From Chelydra serpentina (taxonomy: Eukaryota > Chordata > Testudines > Chelydridae), in assembly GCA_037349315.1 (NCBI GenBank), contig JBAIAC010000040.1, positions 19,659,501 to 19,723,500 of the forward strand: a stretch of DNA of 64,000 nt. The letters are read 5' to 3'. A program made the translations under genes and the position numbers. This document shows, piece by piece, positions 33,887 through 45,277 of this stretch (the stretch's first letter is position 1; every line of letters starts with the position of its first letter). A model generated the notes under the pieces. That model was not told the DNA's origin. It did no database searches and worked only from the letters and a program-made list of their open reading frames with translations.

Positions 33887-34010
33887 TACAGTGACCAGAT
33901 GTCCCGATTTTCTAGGGACAGTCCCGATTTTGGGGTCTTTTTCTTATATAGGCTCCTATTACCCCCCACCCCCTGTCACGATTTTTCACATTTGCTGTCT
34001 GGTCACCCTA
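33887..34010 (+). mobile_element. TAGGGTGACCAGA-type MITE, copy 2 (124 bp)
   Basis: The ends TACAGTGACCAGA and (inverted) TAGGGTGACCAGA match at 11 of 13 positions. The flanks CCTTCAGG (33879-33886) and CCTACAGG (34011-34018) agree at seven of eight. The interior GTCCCGATTTT, TATATAGGCTCCTATTACC and ACGATTTTTCACATTTGC match copy 3 almost base for base in reverse complement. Confidence 0.93.
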
Positions 34011-34420
34011 CCTACAGGTGAGCTCCTGATAGCTGCATGCCAGCTCCTCCTCACCTCATCGGGCAGTGGGATCGAATCTAGCCGTTTGGGCAGTGGGAGC
34101 GAGCAGCCCTGCACGGGGCATGACTCTGCAGCAATGATTAGGTGATTGAGGTGAGCTTTAATTGGTTACACTGTAACAAGTTCAAAGGCCTCTCTAACAG
34201 ATAAACCGATAACCAATACATGTATATTAATGTCTCTGGAAATAGCCACTCTCAGTCTGGCAGAAACATACAGCATTGAACTCCTGAAGGATCCATGTGT
34301 GTTAAGCATCTGAGAACTGGTGTCAGCTACACCCCAGCAAATAGTGGACACACAATTTAGAGTGGGTCACACCAGTACTGACTGTGACTGAATGCAGTTC
34401 TGAAATGGGCTCTTTAAGGA

Positions 34421-34547
34421 GCTGATTCAGCAAAGCTCTTAAGCAGGTGCTTAACTTTAAGCATGCGAGTGATTCCATTGCCTTTAATTGGGACAAGTCA
34501 TGTACTTCAAATTAAGCAAATGTTTAATGCTTGGCTGGTTTGGGGCC
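34421..34547. repeat. Ancient amniote fold-back repeat (AAGCAGGTGCTTAA family), longest copy
   Basis: The left arm GCTGATTCAGCAAAGCTCTT continues AAGCAGGTGCTTAACTTTAA. The right arm mirrors it imperfectly (ATTAAGCAAATGTTTAATGC and TGGCTGGTTTGGGGCC). The centre reads CCATTGCCTTTAATTGGGAC. The family matches the copies at 6626 and 53840. Confidence 0.7.
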
Positions 34548-35262
34548 GAAAACATAACTTTGGAGATTATCCTACAGTAAAAAATCTTCTCAGAATGTTT
34601 AAAACCAGTGTGGTTTGACATTTGGTTTCCCCAAACACCCCCAGACATGAGTCATGTTTCTCTGCATTGAGAACGACTACCCCAGAAACAAAGTGGAGCT
34701 GCTTCTACATCTCCTGATGACCACAATTCGCCCTTCTCAGTGGTATAATCCCCTTGTTCTGGGCCTGGGAACGGGCTCTTAAAGCAGAGGAGAGCCTTGC
34801 TCTGGTGTAACTTGAGGCTTTAACAAACACACACACACATTCCTCTGTTCCATTCTAGATGCTGGTGCCAACCCTAATACTGCCACATCCAGTAGTTTAT
34901 TATCTTTGGTCCCTTGCTGTACGTGTTGGCAGTCAGTGCTTTGGACCCTGTGCATTATCTCTAGCTGCCTGTGGTGTCTTTCCAAAGTGGCCTTATATCT
35001 GTTATGCTATTTCTGGAATGACGGTCATTCTTTCTGGGTGACACCCACCCTTAGGCAGAGGCTGAGCCCCACGGGGATGACGTGGGACTTCGGTGATGTA
35101 TGTGCGGGCCCACTGCTGTGGGTGCACATAAGCATCTTTGAATTTCTCAAGGGCTTTGGTCTTTCCCTTGGTTGTTATCACAGCTGGGGCCATGTTTCCA
35201 AACACTTTGTGAGCAACACTTTGGTCCAATTTATAAAATGAATGAAAGCCCTGCAGTGCACA
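34548..35262. other. Single-copy stretch without recognisable gene
   Basis: No gene or repeat is seen apart from a short ACAC run near 34827. Confidence 0.2.
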
Positions 35263-35320
35263 GGAGGTCAGACTAGATGAGCATGAGGATGCTTCTGGCT
35301 GTAAAGTCAAGTCTACGAGA
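35263..35320 (+). mobile_element. Tiny CR1 3'-end fragment
   Basis: ACAGGAGGTCAGACTAGATG is the CR1 3' UTR phrase also seen at about 9964. It is followed by CTTCTGGCTGTAAAGTC, a decayed version of the usual ending. Only about 58 bp survive. Confidence 0.7.
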
Positions 35321-36683
35321 GCCTCACTCTGAGATTTAAATCCATTCGCAGGAGACATTCACACCATCGACCTGAGCCGAACAGCTACGCATTCATCCAG
35401 TCAGAGAACAAGGGCCACCATGGGACCTAGCATGGCCAATCCCCTAGCTCAGATCTAGAGTGCTGACTAGTCACCCCAACTGTTTGCAAACAAGCGGCTG
35501 AGTAAGAACTGGGCGCAGTTCTCTGGCAGATAGTTTTGAATAATGAATTAATTCATGGAAATTGTGACCTGCAGGTGTCCGATGTGCAGAAAGAGGGCAG
35601 GCTGACAAATCAGCTCTTAGCTCTACAGTTGGCCAAAGGTTTGGAATTTCATGATAAAAATGGAGTCAAAATATTGAAGGTTGACGAAGAGAGGAGGAGG
35701 AACAGGACGCTTTAAAACCGTGTTTTGTCAATGAGCTCTCCTCAGCTCTGTCTGTGAGGTGCACAGAGAGATTTCAAAAGGAAACTGGTTCCAAAATGTC
35801 TGCGGACTCGCATTTCCTAGGTTCATTGAATAACGGCCGCGTTTGGTCTGCCCAGCTCGAATTCTCTGAGGTGTGGCCCCTTCCATTGGACGGGTTCTTA
35901 TGAGTCCTGCAAGGCCTCTCCCGGCTAGACAGAATGAGCCAAAGCAACTGGTGATAATTTTGCTTAATCAAAGTGAGAACAAACTGTGCTTATAGCCTGT
36001 ACTCAGAGGTCTGCATTATTTATCCCTGTTGTGAATAGGAAATGATCTCTCTGGCTCACTACTCTCTCTGCTAAACATACCTAGCAACACCTGTGCAGGG
36101 CACAGGCAAATCAGCAAACACCAGGAGCGCCTGTTTGCTGCCCTGTGCAAGAACAGCTCGGCTGAAAGGTCACTGGACACTAATCCTTTGCACTAGACAC
36201 TCCCTGTGCTGGAGCGGCCCTGGAGAAGTAGATTTGTTGGATCCCGTGACAGTCTCAGCCACTGCTGCTCCCTTGCTCCTGCTCAATGTGCTGGCGTTTC
36301 CCTTTTAAATTGTGTGCGGCGCGCAAGCTACTTTGGAGCGATCTCTACAGTGAAACGCCTGATTCCTCTCCAAGGATTAAATGATTAGTTGGCAAACTGG
36401 AAGCAGGGGGCTCCACCTTTGTCCCTGTGTTGCAGCCCCTGGTCTGTGCTGGGAACATCAATCTGACCCGTCCTGTTGCTTTATCTCCCCACTAGTAAGT
36501 GATGGAAGATCTTGTCATTTAGAGAAACATTAATAAACCTGGAGGCACATTTTTAAACAGAAGTCCTGAGCTGCTCCTGCCTGGTCTGGCCCTGAACACT
36601 GCTCTGAGGCAGGAGAGAGAGGGGCCACAGAGACTGAATGGACAGCAGCCTCTCCCTCCCCGTTGAAAGCAAGGGAAGCCCAT
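35321..36683. other. Single-copy stretch without recognisable gene
   Basis: About 1.36 kb without recognisable repeat, RNA gene or exon. Confidence 0.2.
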
Positions 36684-36967
36684 GAAAAGCATGGGGGTCT
36701 AGAATGCAGGGCTCTAGAAAGCACGGGGGTCTAGAAAGCAGGGCTCTAGAAAGCATGAGATCTAGAAAGCAGGGCTCTAGACAGCACAGAGTCTAGAACA
36801 CAGGGCTCTAGACAGCATGGGAGTCTAGAATGCAGGGCTCTAGAAAGCATGGGATCTAGAACGCAGGGCTCTAGACAGTACAGGGTCTAGAACACAGGGC
36901 TCTAGAAAAAGCACGGGGGTCTACAACACAGGGCTCTAGAAAGCACGGGAGTCTAGAATGCAGGGCT
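36684..36967. repeat. Minisatellite of about 31-bp units rich in TCTAGA
   Basis: GGGCTCTAGA or its start recurs at 36709, 36741, 36772, 36803, 36835, 36866, 36897, 36931 and about 36963, with spacing of 31-34 bp. Each unit contains two TCTAGA or GTCTAGAA words (XbaI sites). Variant halves (AAAGCATGGGAT, ACAGCACAGAGT, ACAGCATGGGAG) are mixed along the array, so it is older or more shuffled than the one at 15371. The frames across it are not coding. Confidence 0.95.
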
Positions 36968-38609
36968 TGTGAGCCTGAAACACTGTATGTCCAGGTTGCT
37001 TTGAATGCAGCAAGGCCACTGTGCGAGGCCAAGGGATGCAAAAATTGCCAGCTCAAGATTAAGGTTTGAAGCCAGGGTGAAATGCACTAGTGTGAGTCGC
37101 TTTTTACACCAGTGCTCCACATACACATAACAGCTACATTGGCGGGGCTGCAGCAATGGGTAAAAAAATCCCAGTGGGGCTCAAGCACTAAGCTTCTGGA
37201 GTAGGAGTTTGCATCATAATATCAAATGCCTTGCGGAGCTCAGTGACAAGGCGGCCCATGTGTGTGTGTGGCCTTGACAAATAGGGAACGAATTCGGATC
37301 AGTGCATGCTGCTCATCTGTTTTAACAGCGGTTAAGTTCTTGTCAAAACGTCCACAATGGAAATGTGGCAAAGAATTCTCCTCTTGCTTACAAAGCGGCA
37401 GGGCGATGTCTCTAGGGACGGCGGCGGATTCTGACACTGTAAAGCTGCTTTCCCCAGCCCGCAAGACTGAAAGAAGAGCCGGAGAGAAACATTTGCATTT
37501 TGCACGTGACAGCTCGTTAATGGAGCTTTCTGAGCAGCAGGCTGGGCTGGTTTGTGTCCCTGTGTGTGTGTGTGTGTGGGAGCGGCGCTAAGTGACAATC
37601 GGTTATAAAACGCACAGTTCACACACCATTGCCAAACACTGACGGCGTTTAACTTCACACGGGACTAAGCTGATCAGAAATTCTCTTTTGGATAAACCGC
37701 CTCTGTTCCAGGGTTTCACTGTTCAAGGGAAAAGGGTCCTAACCGCTCCCTACGGGCATCCATGGCTGTACCTGGACTAACTCAGCCCTTCCACCTTCTG
37801 GCAAATTCCCGGCAGCAACTGGCAAATGTCACTCCAGTAAAAGCACAGAAACGAAATGATTTGCCTTAATTACCTGGCTGGCATTGGGGCATTTGGACGG
37901 GAAAGGGAAAGTCAGAGATACAGAGGGGGAGGTGACTGGAGAGAAGTTGGCGAGAACACATTTCCTTCAGATTCACCCACTGTCACAACTCTTTCAGTGA
38001 GGCAAAGAGCAGCCGTAGCACCCAACAACCTGGGGTAGCTTAGAAGCTTTGACGTCACCATCCCTCATGTGTGAATTGCTGGCCACCGGCTCAGATCAGG
38101 AAGAAATTGCCACCAAGTTGGGTATGGTATTTTGTAATACTTCCAGCTAAAGCTTCCACCATCAGAGGCAGGATCCCATGCAAGAGGGGCCACTGATCTG
38201 CTCTCACATGTCAGAGAGACAAGACACGAGGCTAAACTGACCAGTGACCTGGTCTGGGGAAAGATCAAAGCTCCTGAGAGCTGTCATTTAGTTTTAATAC
38301 ATTGATTGATGACGGGCTGGCAAATAACTTCAATGATTTCGTTCTTCCTGTGGATTTGTGCTTAGTTTTGCCCTGTGTCTGGCCTAGAGAATTCCGGGGC
38401 AGCCCTGTGTTGCTGGTAAGATTTTCCTGAGTTGGGAATTTTTCTACACATCTCACATTCATTGAGCTCCTACTTGCAGCAAACCCCCAGGACACAGCGT
38501 GTGCATCACTCCCTCGGCACTGAGGGGCTCTGAATGGCAAGGACCCTGCCCCCAGGAGGGGATCGCCGTGGGATGGAGCTGAATCTAGATGCGTCAGCGT
38601 GGCGGTTTC
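36968..38609. other. Single-copy stretch; 37260-37700 possibly conserved
   Basis: No gene is recognised. At 37260-37700 lies CpG-containing single-copy DNA with an ATTTGCAT octamer at 37491-37498, directly followed by TTTGCACGTGAC and CGTTAATGG. Short GT runs occur at about 37258-37271 and 37561-37578. Confidence 0.2.
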
Positions 38610-39130
38610 ATTACGCAAATGCTCCTTTCGGTGACCAGCTCCTATTTATAGTTTTTATTTTGCTTTGGTTTGACGGCGTTAGTGCTGCTGCTCCTGGGGA
38701 TGGGGGATAAACCAGTATGCCGCCTGCCATTTGGGGCTTGGTTTCCACTAGGATAATTTTTTTCAGAAGTCAAACGTGTTTTCAGCTCAGTAAAAGCCAC
38801 TTCAAGCCGTCCCGCCTCGTTCATGTTTGCATCAAGGCCCTTTGTGTGATCATCAGAGAATTCATAATTACGGGAGGGAAGAAGAAAAGCAGGCAGCCGG
38901 TGAAGTTTAAGCTTTTCTCACATTCAAACAAACTGCATCGAAGTCGGTGGAAACACAATCCCAGAGCCACAAACTGTTTTTCCAACAGGACATTCCTGGG
39001 TCACCGTCATGGCGGAGGGAGTAGGGAGCTGGTAAACAGGTCAAGCTCCACCTTGGCTCCGTATGGATTGAACAGGCAGAAGAAATCCTGTAATGGTCAA
39101 TATTTTACAATTAAAGACTTTAATTAATGC
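38610..39130. promoter_or_regulatory. Candidate conserved non-coding element
   Basis: Single-copy sequence with TACGCAAATG (38613), CATAATTACGGG (about 38862) and CAATTAAAGACTTTAATTAA (39109-39128, a near-palindromic homeodomain-like word). A 136-codon open frame runs across it on the plus strand, but I recognise no domain and no splice-site context strong enough to call an exon. Confidence 0.25.
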
Positions 39131-39443
39131 CTGGCGCATTGAACTTCTGGCAGGGAGGGTGGGGGTGGGGGGTGCAGCTCAGACCCCTCTCTCCAGAGCT
39201 CTGCCACCTTGTCAGCATCTGTCGAGAAACGGGAAAAGATTCCATGTCGTTACTGCCTCGTGTCCCAACACCCACCTGGCCCCAGACAACACCGTCTCTG
39301 GCCTAGTTACAGGGCAGAGGAACCAGATTGCAAAGGGGAGGGCGAGAAAGGGAAGCTGGTGCCACCACTGAGCTGCTGGCCAGGAGAAGAGGAGTGCTAG
39401 GAAGCATGCTTCGGGTTTCCATCCACCAACAGGCCTAACCGAT

Positions 39444-39723
39444 TTCAGAGTTTCTAGCATAGCTGCTTGAAATTTTTTCAACAGAACAGTTGTGCACTGG
39501 AAAATACCATCTCCCTGAACCATTCTGCGGGGACATGTTGTTTTCCACAGAATTTTAGATGGAAATTTTTTGAAGAGATTCAAATCAAAATGGAGTATTT
39601 AATTTTGACTCTCTCATTTTGCTTCAATTTTTAATTTTCTTAAACGTGTAACTTATAATATGAAAATTAATTAATTATATTATATTATATTTATTATAAT
39701 GCTCTGTAATCAAAACATTTTTT
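39444..39723. repeat. AT-rich dispersed repeat, first half (split by a CR1)
   Basis: The left end reads AGCATAGCTGCTTGAAATTT, followed by a GAAATTTT-rich interior and a TATTA-rich centre near 39665-39700. The element resumes at 40690 after the CR1, where TTACAGCTAAAACAAAATAT continues it. Confidence 0.5.
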
Positions 39724-40689
39724 ACGCATAGATTGCAAGGCCAGAAGGGACTATTGTAAACATCTAATCTGACCTCCTGCATAGCACAGGCCAGAGACCT
39801 GCCTCAGAATCATTCCTAGAGCAGAGCTTTTAGAAAAACATCCAGTCTTGATTTTAAAATGGTCATTGATGAAGAATCCATCACGACCCTTGGTAAATTG
39901 TCCCCAGGCTTAATTACCCTCCCTGCTAAAATGGGTGCCATACTCTGTCTGAATTTGTCGAGCTGCAGCTTCCAGCCGTTGGATCGTGTTATGCCTTTCT
40001 CTGCTGGACTGAAGAGCCCATCATTAAATATTGGTTCCCCATGTAGCTACTAAAAAGACTATAATCAAGTCACCCCTTAGCTTTCTCTTTGTTAAACTAA
40101 ATAGGTTGAGCTCTTTGATCCTCTCACTAGAAGGTATGTTTTCTAATCCTTTCATCGTTCTCTGAACCCGCTCCAGTTTATCAATATCCTTCTTGAACTG
40201 GGGGCACCAGAACTGAACACAGGATTCCAGCAGCAGTCGCACCAGTGCCAAATACAGAGGTAAAATAACCTCTCTGCTCCGACTCGAGATTCCCGTTTAT
40301 GCATCCCAGGACCGTATTAGCCCTTTTGGTCACAGTGTGACACTGTGAGCTCATATTCAACTGATTAGCCAGCATGACCCCCATATCTTTTTGAGACACC
40401 TAGCTTCCCAGGACAGAGCCCCGCATCCTGTAAGTGTGGCAAACAGTCCTAGATGTATATGTTTACCTTAGCCATATTAAAACATTGTTTTCTCATGCCC
40501 AGTTTACCAAGTGATCTAGATCACTCTCTATCAGTGACCTGTCCTCTTGAGTATTTGAGATGGTTTTACATTTTTTTCCAGGTCACTGGTAAAAATGTAA
40601 GAAGCAGAGGTGTAAGAACTCATCCCTGTGGGACCCCACAGGAAACACACCAGTTTGATGATGATCCCTCATTTACAGTTACAATTTAA
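39724..40689 (-). mobile_element. CR1 LINE (minus strand), nested in an AT-rich repeat
   Basis: On the minus strand, protein words [40 protein letters not shown] and [16 protein letters not shown] identify the CR1 ORF2 C-terminus in broken frames. The tail is at the left (GCATAGATTGCAAGGCCAGA). The 5' part (40400-40689) includes the usual CR1 region around CCCAGTTTACCAAGTGATCT and GATCCCTCATTTACAGTTAC, with an internal deletion near 40555. It is the most extended CR1 here after the one at 57592. Confidence 0.9.
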
Positions 40690-40852
40690 ATAAGGTAATT
40701 TTGTTACAGCTAAAACAAAATATTTCAGAATCTCCTTTCTACGAATTATTTCAAGATTTTGGTTTTTGTTCCAATTCAGGAAAAATGAAATTTGAAATGT
40801 CAGAATTTCCCATGGGAGAGAAATTCTGTTTTCCAATCAGCTGACCTTACTA
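40690..40852. repeat. AT-rich dispersed repeat, second half
   Basis: Read in reverse, the ACAGAATTTCTCTCCCATGG and GAAATTCTGACATTTCAAAT phrases match the left part of the copy at 46009 closely, which is the clearest support for the family. The end is near CAATCAGCTGACC. Confidence 0.6.
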
Positions 40853-41558
40853 GGGACTTGACAGGAGTTAAATTACTCCATCACCTGGAGGTTAAAAGCT
40901 CCAAATTCCATCCCCAGTCCTCTGCTTCCTTTACAATAAACAGGAGCAATTCAATGATCAATGTACTATACTATTATTATTTGTATCGGGGTAGCCCCTA
41001 GGACACTCAGTAGGGATCTGCATCTCACTGCGCTCTCTACCCTAAGGAGTTTACATGCCGTTCACATTCCTCTCTTGGTTTAGACACACTTGAAGACTCT
41101 AAGATCTTCCCTTCATGCGCAGTATACATTTCCAAACACAGAAAAGAAAATTTTCCATTTTCCATAAAGTCGTTTTATTTTGAACTCTTTGTATTTTATG
41201 TAAAATCTGTGCAGGTTTCATGGGCTTTTATTTGTTAATATATTTTGGTTTTTATCGACCAATCATAAATTAGCTGTCAGGTTTTTTTAAAAGGTTACTG
41301 AATGTGTAAAATAATGTTTGCCTGATTCAAGAATACAGTAGCTTATGCATGCAATTATAAACTAGCACATCAAAAAAGTCAGCTTTCCTTCTGCTGCTTG
41401 CATAATTCATCACTCATTCTCTTGTCACGGGCGAGACCTTTCATATGTTTTAGACAACAAAAAATTAAGTTTACATTCTCGCTTCTAATTAAAAATTAAA
41501 AAGTTTAAAGAATGAGAGGTTGTAAACTGTACAATTTTTAAAAAGCTGGAGGCAAAGC

Positions 41559-41640
41559 AGAAAGAAAGAAAGAAAGAAAAAAAGAAAGAAAGAAAGACAG
41601 AAAGACAGAAAGACAGAAAGAAAGAAAGAAAGAAAGAAAA
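41559..41640. repeat. Purine (GAAA)n array with GACA variants
   Basis: About 20 tetranucleotide units, AAAG with interspersed GACA units. The plus strand is entirely purine apart from the C of the variants. The minus-strand frame of repeated SFFLSFFLS is an artefact. Confidence 0.96.
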
Positions 41641-41746
41641 CCCAGTGCAGAAATAAAATGTAATTTTCAGTTTTCTAAACTCCAGAGGTGATGAGGTTAT
41701 GAAAGCAGTGTTAAGGACAAAACTGCTGTAAAGTGCTGTAAAATTA

Positions 41747-42400
41747 ATAGATTCATAGATTCCAAAGCCAGAAGGGACCACTGTGATCATCTAGTCTGAC
41801 CTCCTGTATAGCAAAGGCCATAAAACTTCCCCAAAATCATTCCGTTAGAAAAAAACTCAATCTTGATTTAAAGATGGTCAGTGAATGAGAATTGTTCCCA
41901 TGGTTAATTACCCTCAATGTTGTAAATTTACACCTTATCTCCAGTCTGAATCTTCCAGCCATTGAATCATGCTATACCTTCCCCTGCTAGATTGAAGAGC
42001 CCATTGTTAAATATCTGTTCCCCACGTAGGTACTTACAGACTGTGATCAAGTCTCCCCTTAACCTTCTCTTTGTAAAGCTAAATAGATTGAGCTCCTTGA
42101 GTCTATCACTATAAGGCAGGTTTCTAACCCTTTAATCATTTCCGTGGCTCTTCTCTGACCCCTTTCCAGTTTATCAACAGCCTTCTTGACTTGTGGGCAC
42201 CAGAAATGGACACAGGATTCCAGCAGTGGTTGCACCAGTGCCAAATACAGAGATAAAATAACCTCTCTGCTCTTACTTGAGATGCCCCTGTTTACACATC
42301 CAAGGATCACATTAGCCATTTTGGCCACAGTGTAGCACTGAGAGGTCATGTTCAACTGATTCTCCACCACAATCCAAATCTTTTTCAGAGTCACTGCTGT
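41747..42400 (-). mobile_element. CR1 LINE 3' part (minus strand)
   Basis: The tail is at the left (ATAGATTCATAGATTCCAAA), then AGCCAGAAGGGACCACTGTG. The minus strand encodes QLNMTSQCYTVAKMANVILG, SREVILSLYLALVQPLLESC and [20 protein letters not shown]. This is the CR1 ORF2 C-terminus, and it stays open on the minus strand for 111 residues before breaking. It is 5'-truncated near 42400. Confidence 0.93.
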
Positions 42401-42879
42401 ACAAAGGACATGAGTATCATCATCCCCGTTGGAGAGATGGAGGAGTTGAGACCCAGAGCAGGGAAGCCACCCACTGAACCCCCCACCTCCTCAATAACGT
42501 GACAGTGGAAACAATCGCCAGATATTCAGAAGTGGGGCCGACATTCTTATGTCATTGCGGAGAATGTTGCACAAAAGGGCAAGACTCCTGGAAGAAAAAA
42601 ATATGGCCAAAGTCTTTCCACAACATAGGGCCTTCATCTTTCTGAAAAATGAGCACTCAATAAACCTGTCAAAGAAAAATAGATTGATTCAGAGACGGGA
42701 GCTCATGCACCAATCAAACATCAGCCAATCCTGCCATAGCCAAGAGAAAGAAGCGGCATCTGCTTTTGTGACTTCTGGAAAGAATCTGAGAGCACTTCTT
42801 GCTATGTACTGTGCACCATCAAACAGAGTTAGGTAGAACATTCTCAGCAATCATTTCACACTGCATGCAAGATCAGACC
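42401..42879. other. Single-copy stretch with a possible MIR core
   Basis: CATCATCCCCGTTGGAGAGA (about 42418) followed by GGAGGAGTTGAGACCCAGAG is like the MIR core read in one direction, though short. Nothing else is recognised. Confidence 0.3.
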
Positions 42880-43097
42880 CAGTAGCGTAGCCAGGGGGGA
42901 GCAGGGGGAGCAGCCGCTCCCGCACTGAGCAGAAGCAGAGCCTTTTTTTGCTCCAGACGCCTTTTGCTTCTGCGCTGCAGCCAGAGCGGAGCATTTTTTT
43001 TTGCTCACGGTGCCTTTTTTGGTTCCCGACGCTTTTTGCTCCCAGCGCCTTTTTTTAGCTCCGCTCCTCCTGTGCTCTAAACCTGGCTACGCCACTG
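42880..43097. mobile_element. hAT-type MITE with CAGTRGCGTAGCCAGG ends (218 bp)
   Basis: The terminal repeats match at 15 of 16 positions and ATCAGACC flanks the element exactly (42872-42879 and 43098-43105). The interior is a set of degenerate repeats around GCCTTTTTTTGCTCC and ACGCTTTTTGCTCC. No coding capacity. The exact duplication and clean ends suggest a fairly recent insertion. Confidence 0.96.
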
Positions 43098-43105
43098 ATC
43101 AGACC

Positions 43106-43737
43106 AACACTCTGTCTTGTCTTGGCTAGTGTCCTGACACTTGAAGTGGCCAGTGCATTTCAGTATGTTACAGGGAGCCCTAGTGATTGGGCTTAAAATT
43201 AATTTCACCACTCCTTTCCCGTCATAGCCCCAAGATCAGCCACTGAGGACACAAGTCAAGGAGGAATATATCAAAAACCGAATGGCAGTTTTCTTTTTTA
43301 AAGTAACAGCTTGCAGAAATTGACAATTTCACTTCTCTTTGCTCTAAACTGTCTGGCAAAGTGGATCCTAAAGCAGCAATTATGACGTCTCAAAAATAAG
43401 AGAAGCCTTTCAATCATTCAAAAAATTTTGTAATGAAAAACTGATATAAAAGAAGAAAGTATATAACGGTGATATATTACATCAGTCATTCATTATAGCA
43501 ACAGAAACTAGGGTGTCCCAGGGACAGCAGCCACACCAAAAGGCCAGAGAGACAGTTTTGACACGTATCATCAAAGAAGGATCCTCTAGATCCAGAGCAA
43601 TGACAAGAATCACCAACAATTCAATCAGGCAGTGAACAAAGCCACGCCCGGCTCAGTACATTGATGAGGAGCGCACAAGAACACCATCACAATTCCAGTC
43701 CTGTCAGTGGAATGAAGGAATTGTGCCACCTACCACC
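43106..43737. other. Single-copy AT-rich stretch
   Basis: No gene or repeat recognised. Confidence 0.2.
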
Positions 43738-43738
43738 A

Positions 43739-43806
<68 letters not shown>

Positions 43807-43810
43807 AAAA
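43738..43810. repeat. (GAAA)n microsatellite
   Basis: Eighteen uninterrupted GAAA units on the plus strand. Open frames of KKERKKERK on the plus strand and FLSFFLSF on the minus strand are artefacts. Confidence 0.98.
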
Positions 43811-44851
43811 GTTAGCTTCTTGGAGAAGACCTGTAACCGGCAACCTGGAGAAGCACTGACATCACCCAGGAGAAGGCAGAGCAAGGGACAGAGATCAATG
43901 GCGATGCCTCAGAGTTTCATGACTGCTGATGGGAATGAGAAGGAACTGCTGAGAATAAACCAACAGAACAAACACGGGTGGTAACAAACACTCAGAACGT
44001 GCTTCATGTGAAAACACAGAAATAAATCCGGCTGAAATATTGAAATACTGGCAGTGAGGACAGGGACTAGGACACGCACTATCACTGGTTACTCTTACTT
44101 TGCCCCACGGTAAGAAATCACCTCTGCTCCCCCTTATTTCTCTCCCTGTCACCCCCGAGGTCCCCAGCTGAAATGCATGGACTGTGGGCATACTGTTCTC
44201 TCAATGACGCCAAGTGACAAAATCTGCATTAAGTGAATCAACAAGGCCATCTCAGAAGAGGCCGAATAGGAAATAACAGGCCCATTGCCTAATGGGACTT
44301 ATCAATTATTATCTCAGACCATATTTCTTTGAGGGGTGATTGTTTCACAGAGCCTGACATCTCATATAGCTTTAAATTACTCACAACCGGGACGGCTTAC
44401 AAGATAGCAGTAAAATCAGGAGAGGATTGGGCAATGTAATTATAGTATGGAAATGATGTTGATCGCTCAAGCAGGGAGCAGACCTTGAATCGAAAAACCC
44501 CTTTCCACTCCCCCTCCTTGCTCTTCACTGCAGCCATCGCACCTGAGGAAGCTGGGGATTAAAGAGTGGCTAAGCCACCTTGTTACAAATCTGCAAATGA
44601 CGGTGTGCGGATGGCTTTTCTAAAGCAAACCTTTAACAAAGCAGTCCCTTGTGCAAGCAGGGTGCTAGCAGGAGATGGAGTAATTTGGTAAATCAGTAGC
44701 ATTAAAAAATGGGTGTGAACTCCTAAGATATAGAGGGTCAGAGTTAGATAAATCCACAAACAGGTATCTATAAAAGTAAAATGTGGGTCTAGCTGGAAGA
44801 TTTAGGTACAGTGCGTATGCCTTTAAAGGGCATTTCCCAACCTATTCAGAG
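43811..44851. other. Single-copy stretch; 44200-44480 possibly conserved
   Basis: No repeat or gene is recognised. The AT-rich part contains ATCAATTATTATC (44309) and GTAATTATAG (about 44437), again enhancer-like in texture only. Confidence 0.2.
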
Positions 44852-44956
44852 ACTAATTCAGCTCTCAGTTAAACTGGTGTATAGCTGGAGTAATTTCATT
44901 GACTATGGTGGAGTTTCTCCAGATTTAGGCCAGCGTAACTGAAGGCAGAATTTGGC
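44852..44956. repeat. Ancient amniote fold-back repeat (CAGTTACACTGGTGTAAA type)
   Basis: The left arm contains CTCAGTTAAACTGGTGTATA and GCTGGAGTAA. The right arm contains GGAGTTTCTCCAGATTTAGG and CCAGCGTAACTGAAGGCAGA. The two pair imperfectly around CATTGACTATGGTGGAG. This is a known ancient amniote repeat form; this copy is diverged. Confidence 0.65.
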
Positions 44957-45277
44957 GCTATGTATGGTAGCTGCTAGGGGAAACATGGCAGGCAATAACA
45001 GTGTGGTGTCTTTGCAAAATTAGAATGGAATTTAAAAAGGAATCCTCGTAAGGATTGTGCCTGGGTGCGTTTGCCAGAAACCACTCTGAAACACCCAGCT
45101 ATCTTTAACAGACAACGAGAAGAAATTAGATGGAATTTAGATGAGCCGGTCAGGGGTTAATTTAGATGAGAGGTTACCGGGAATTGGAAGGGGATTTTGG
45201 TCATCCTGTCTGTGGTTGGATTAGAAACTTCTGCCAGAGGAAGAAGTGTATCTTTGCCAAAGCTGGCACTAATATAA

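Noticed and set aside
33887..34010. TA target duplication (mariner-type) for the TAGGGTGACCAGA MITE
   Set aside because: All three copies are better explained by 8-bp duplications; TA is not found beside all ends.
43661..43984. Lys/Glu/Arg repeat protein from the GAAA array
   Set aside because: It is a translation of a tetranucleotide microsatellite.
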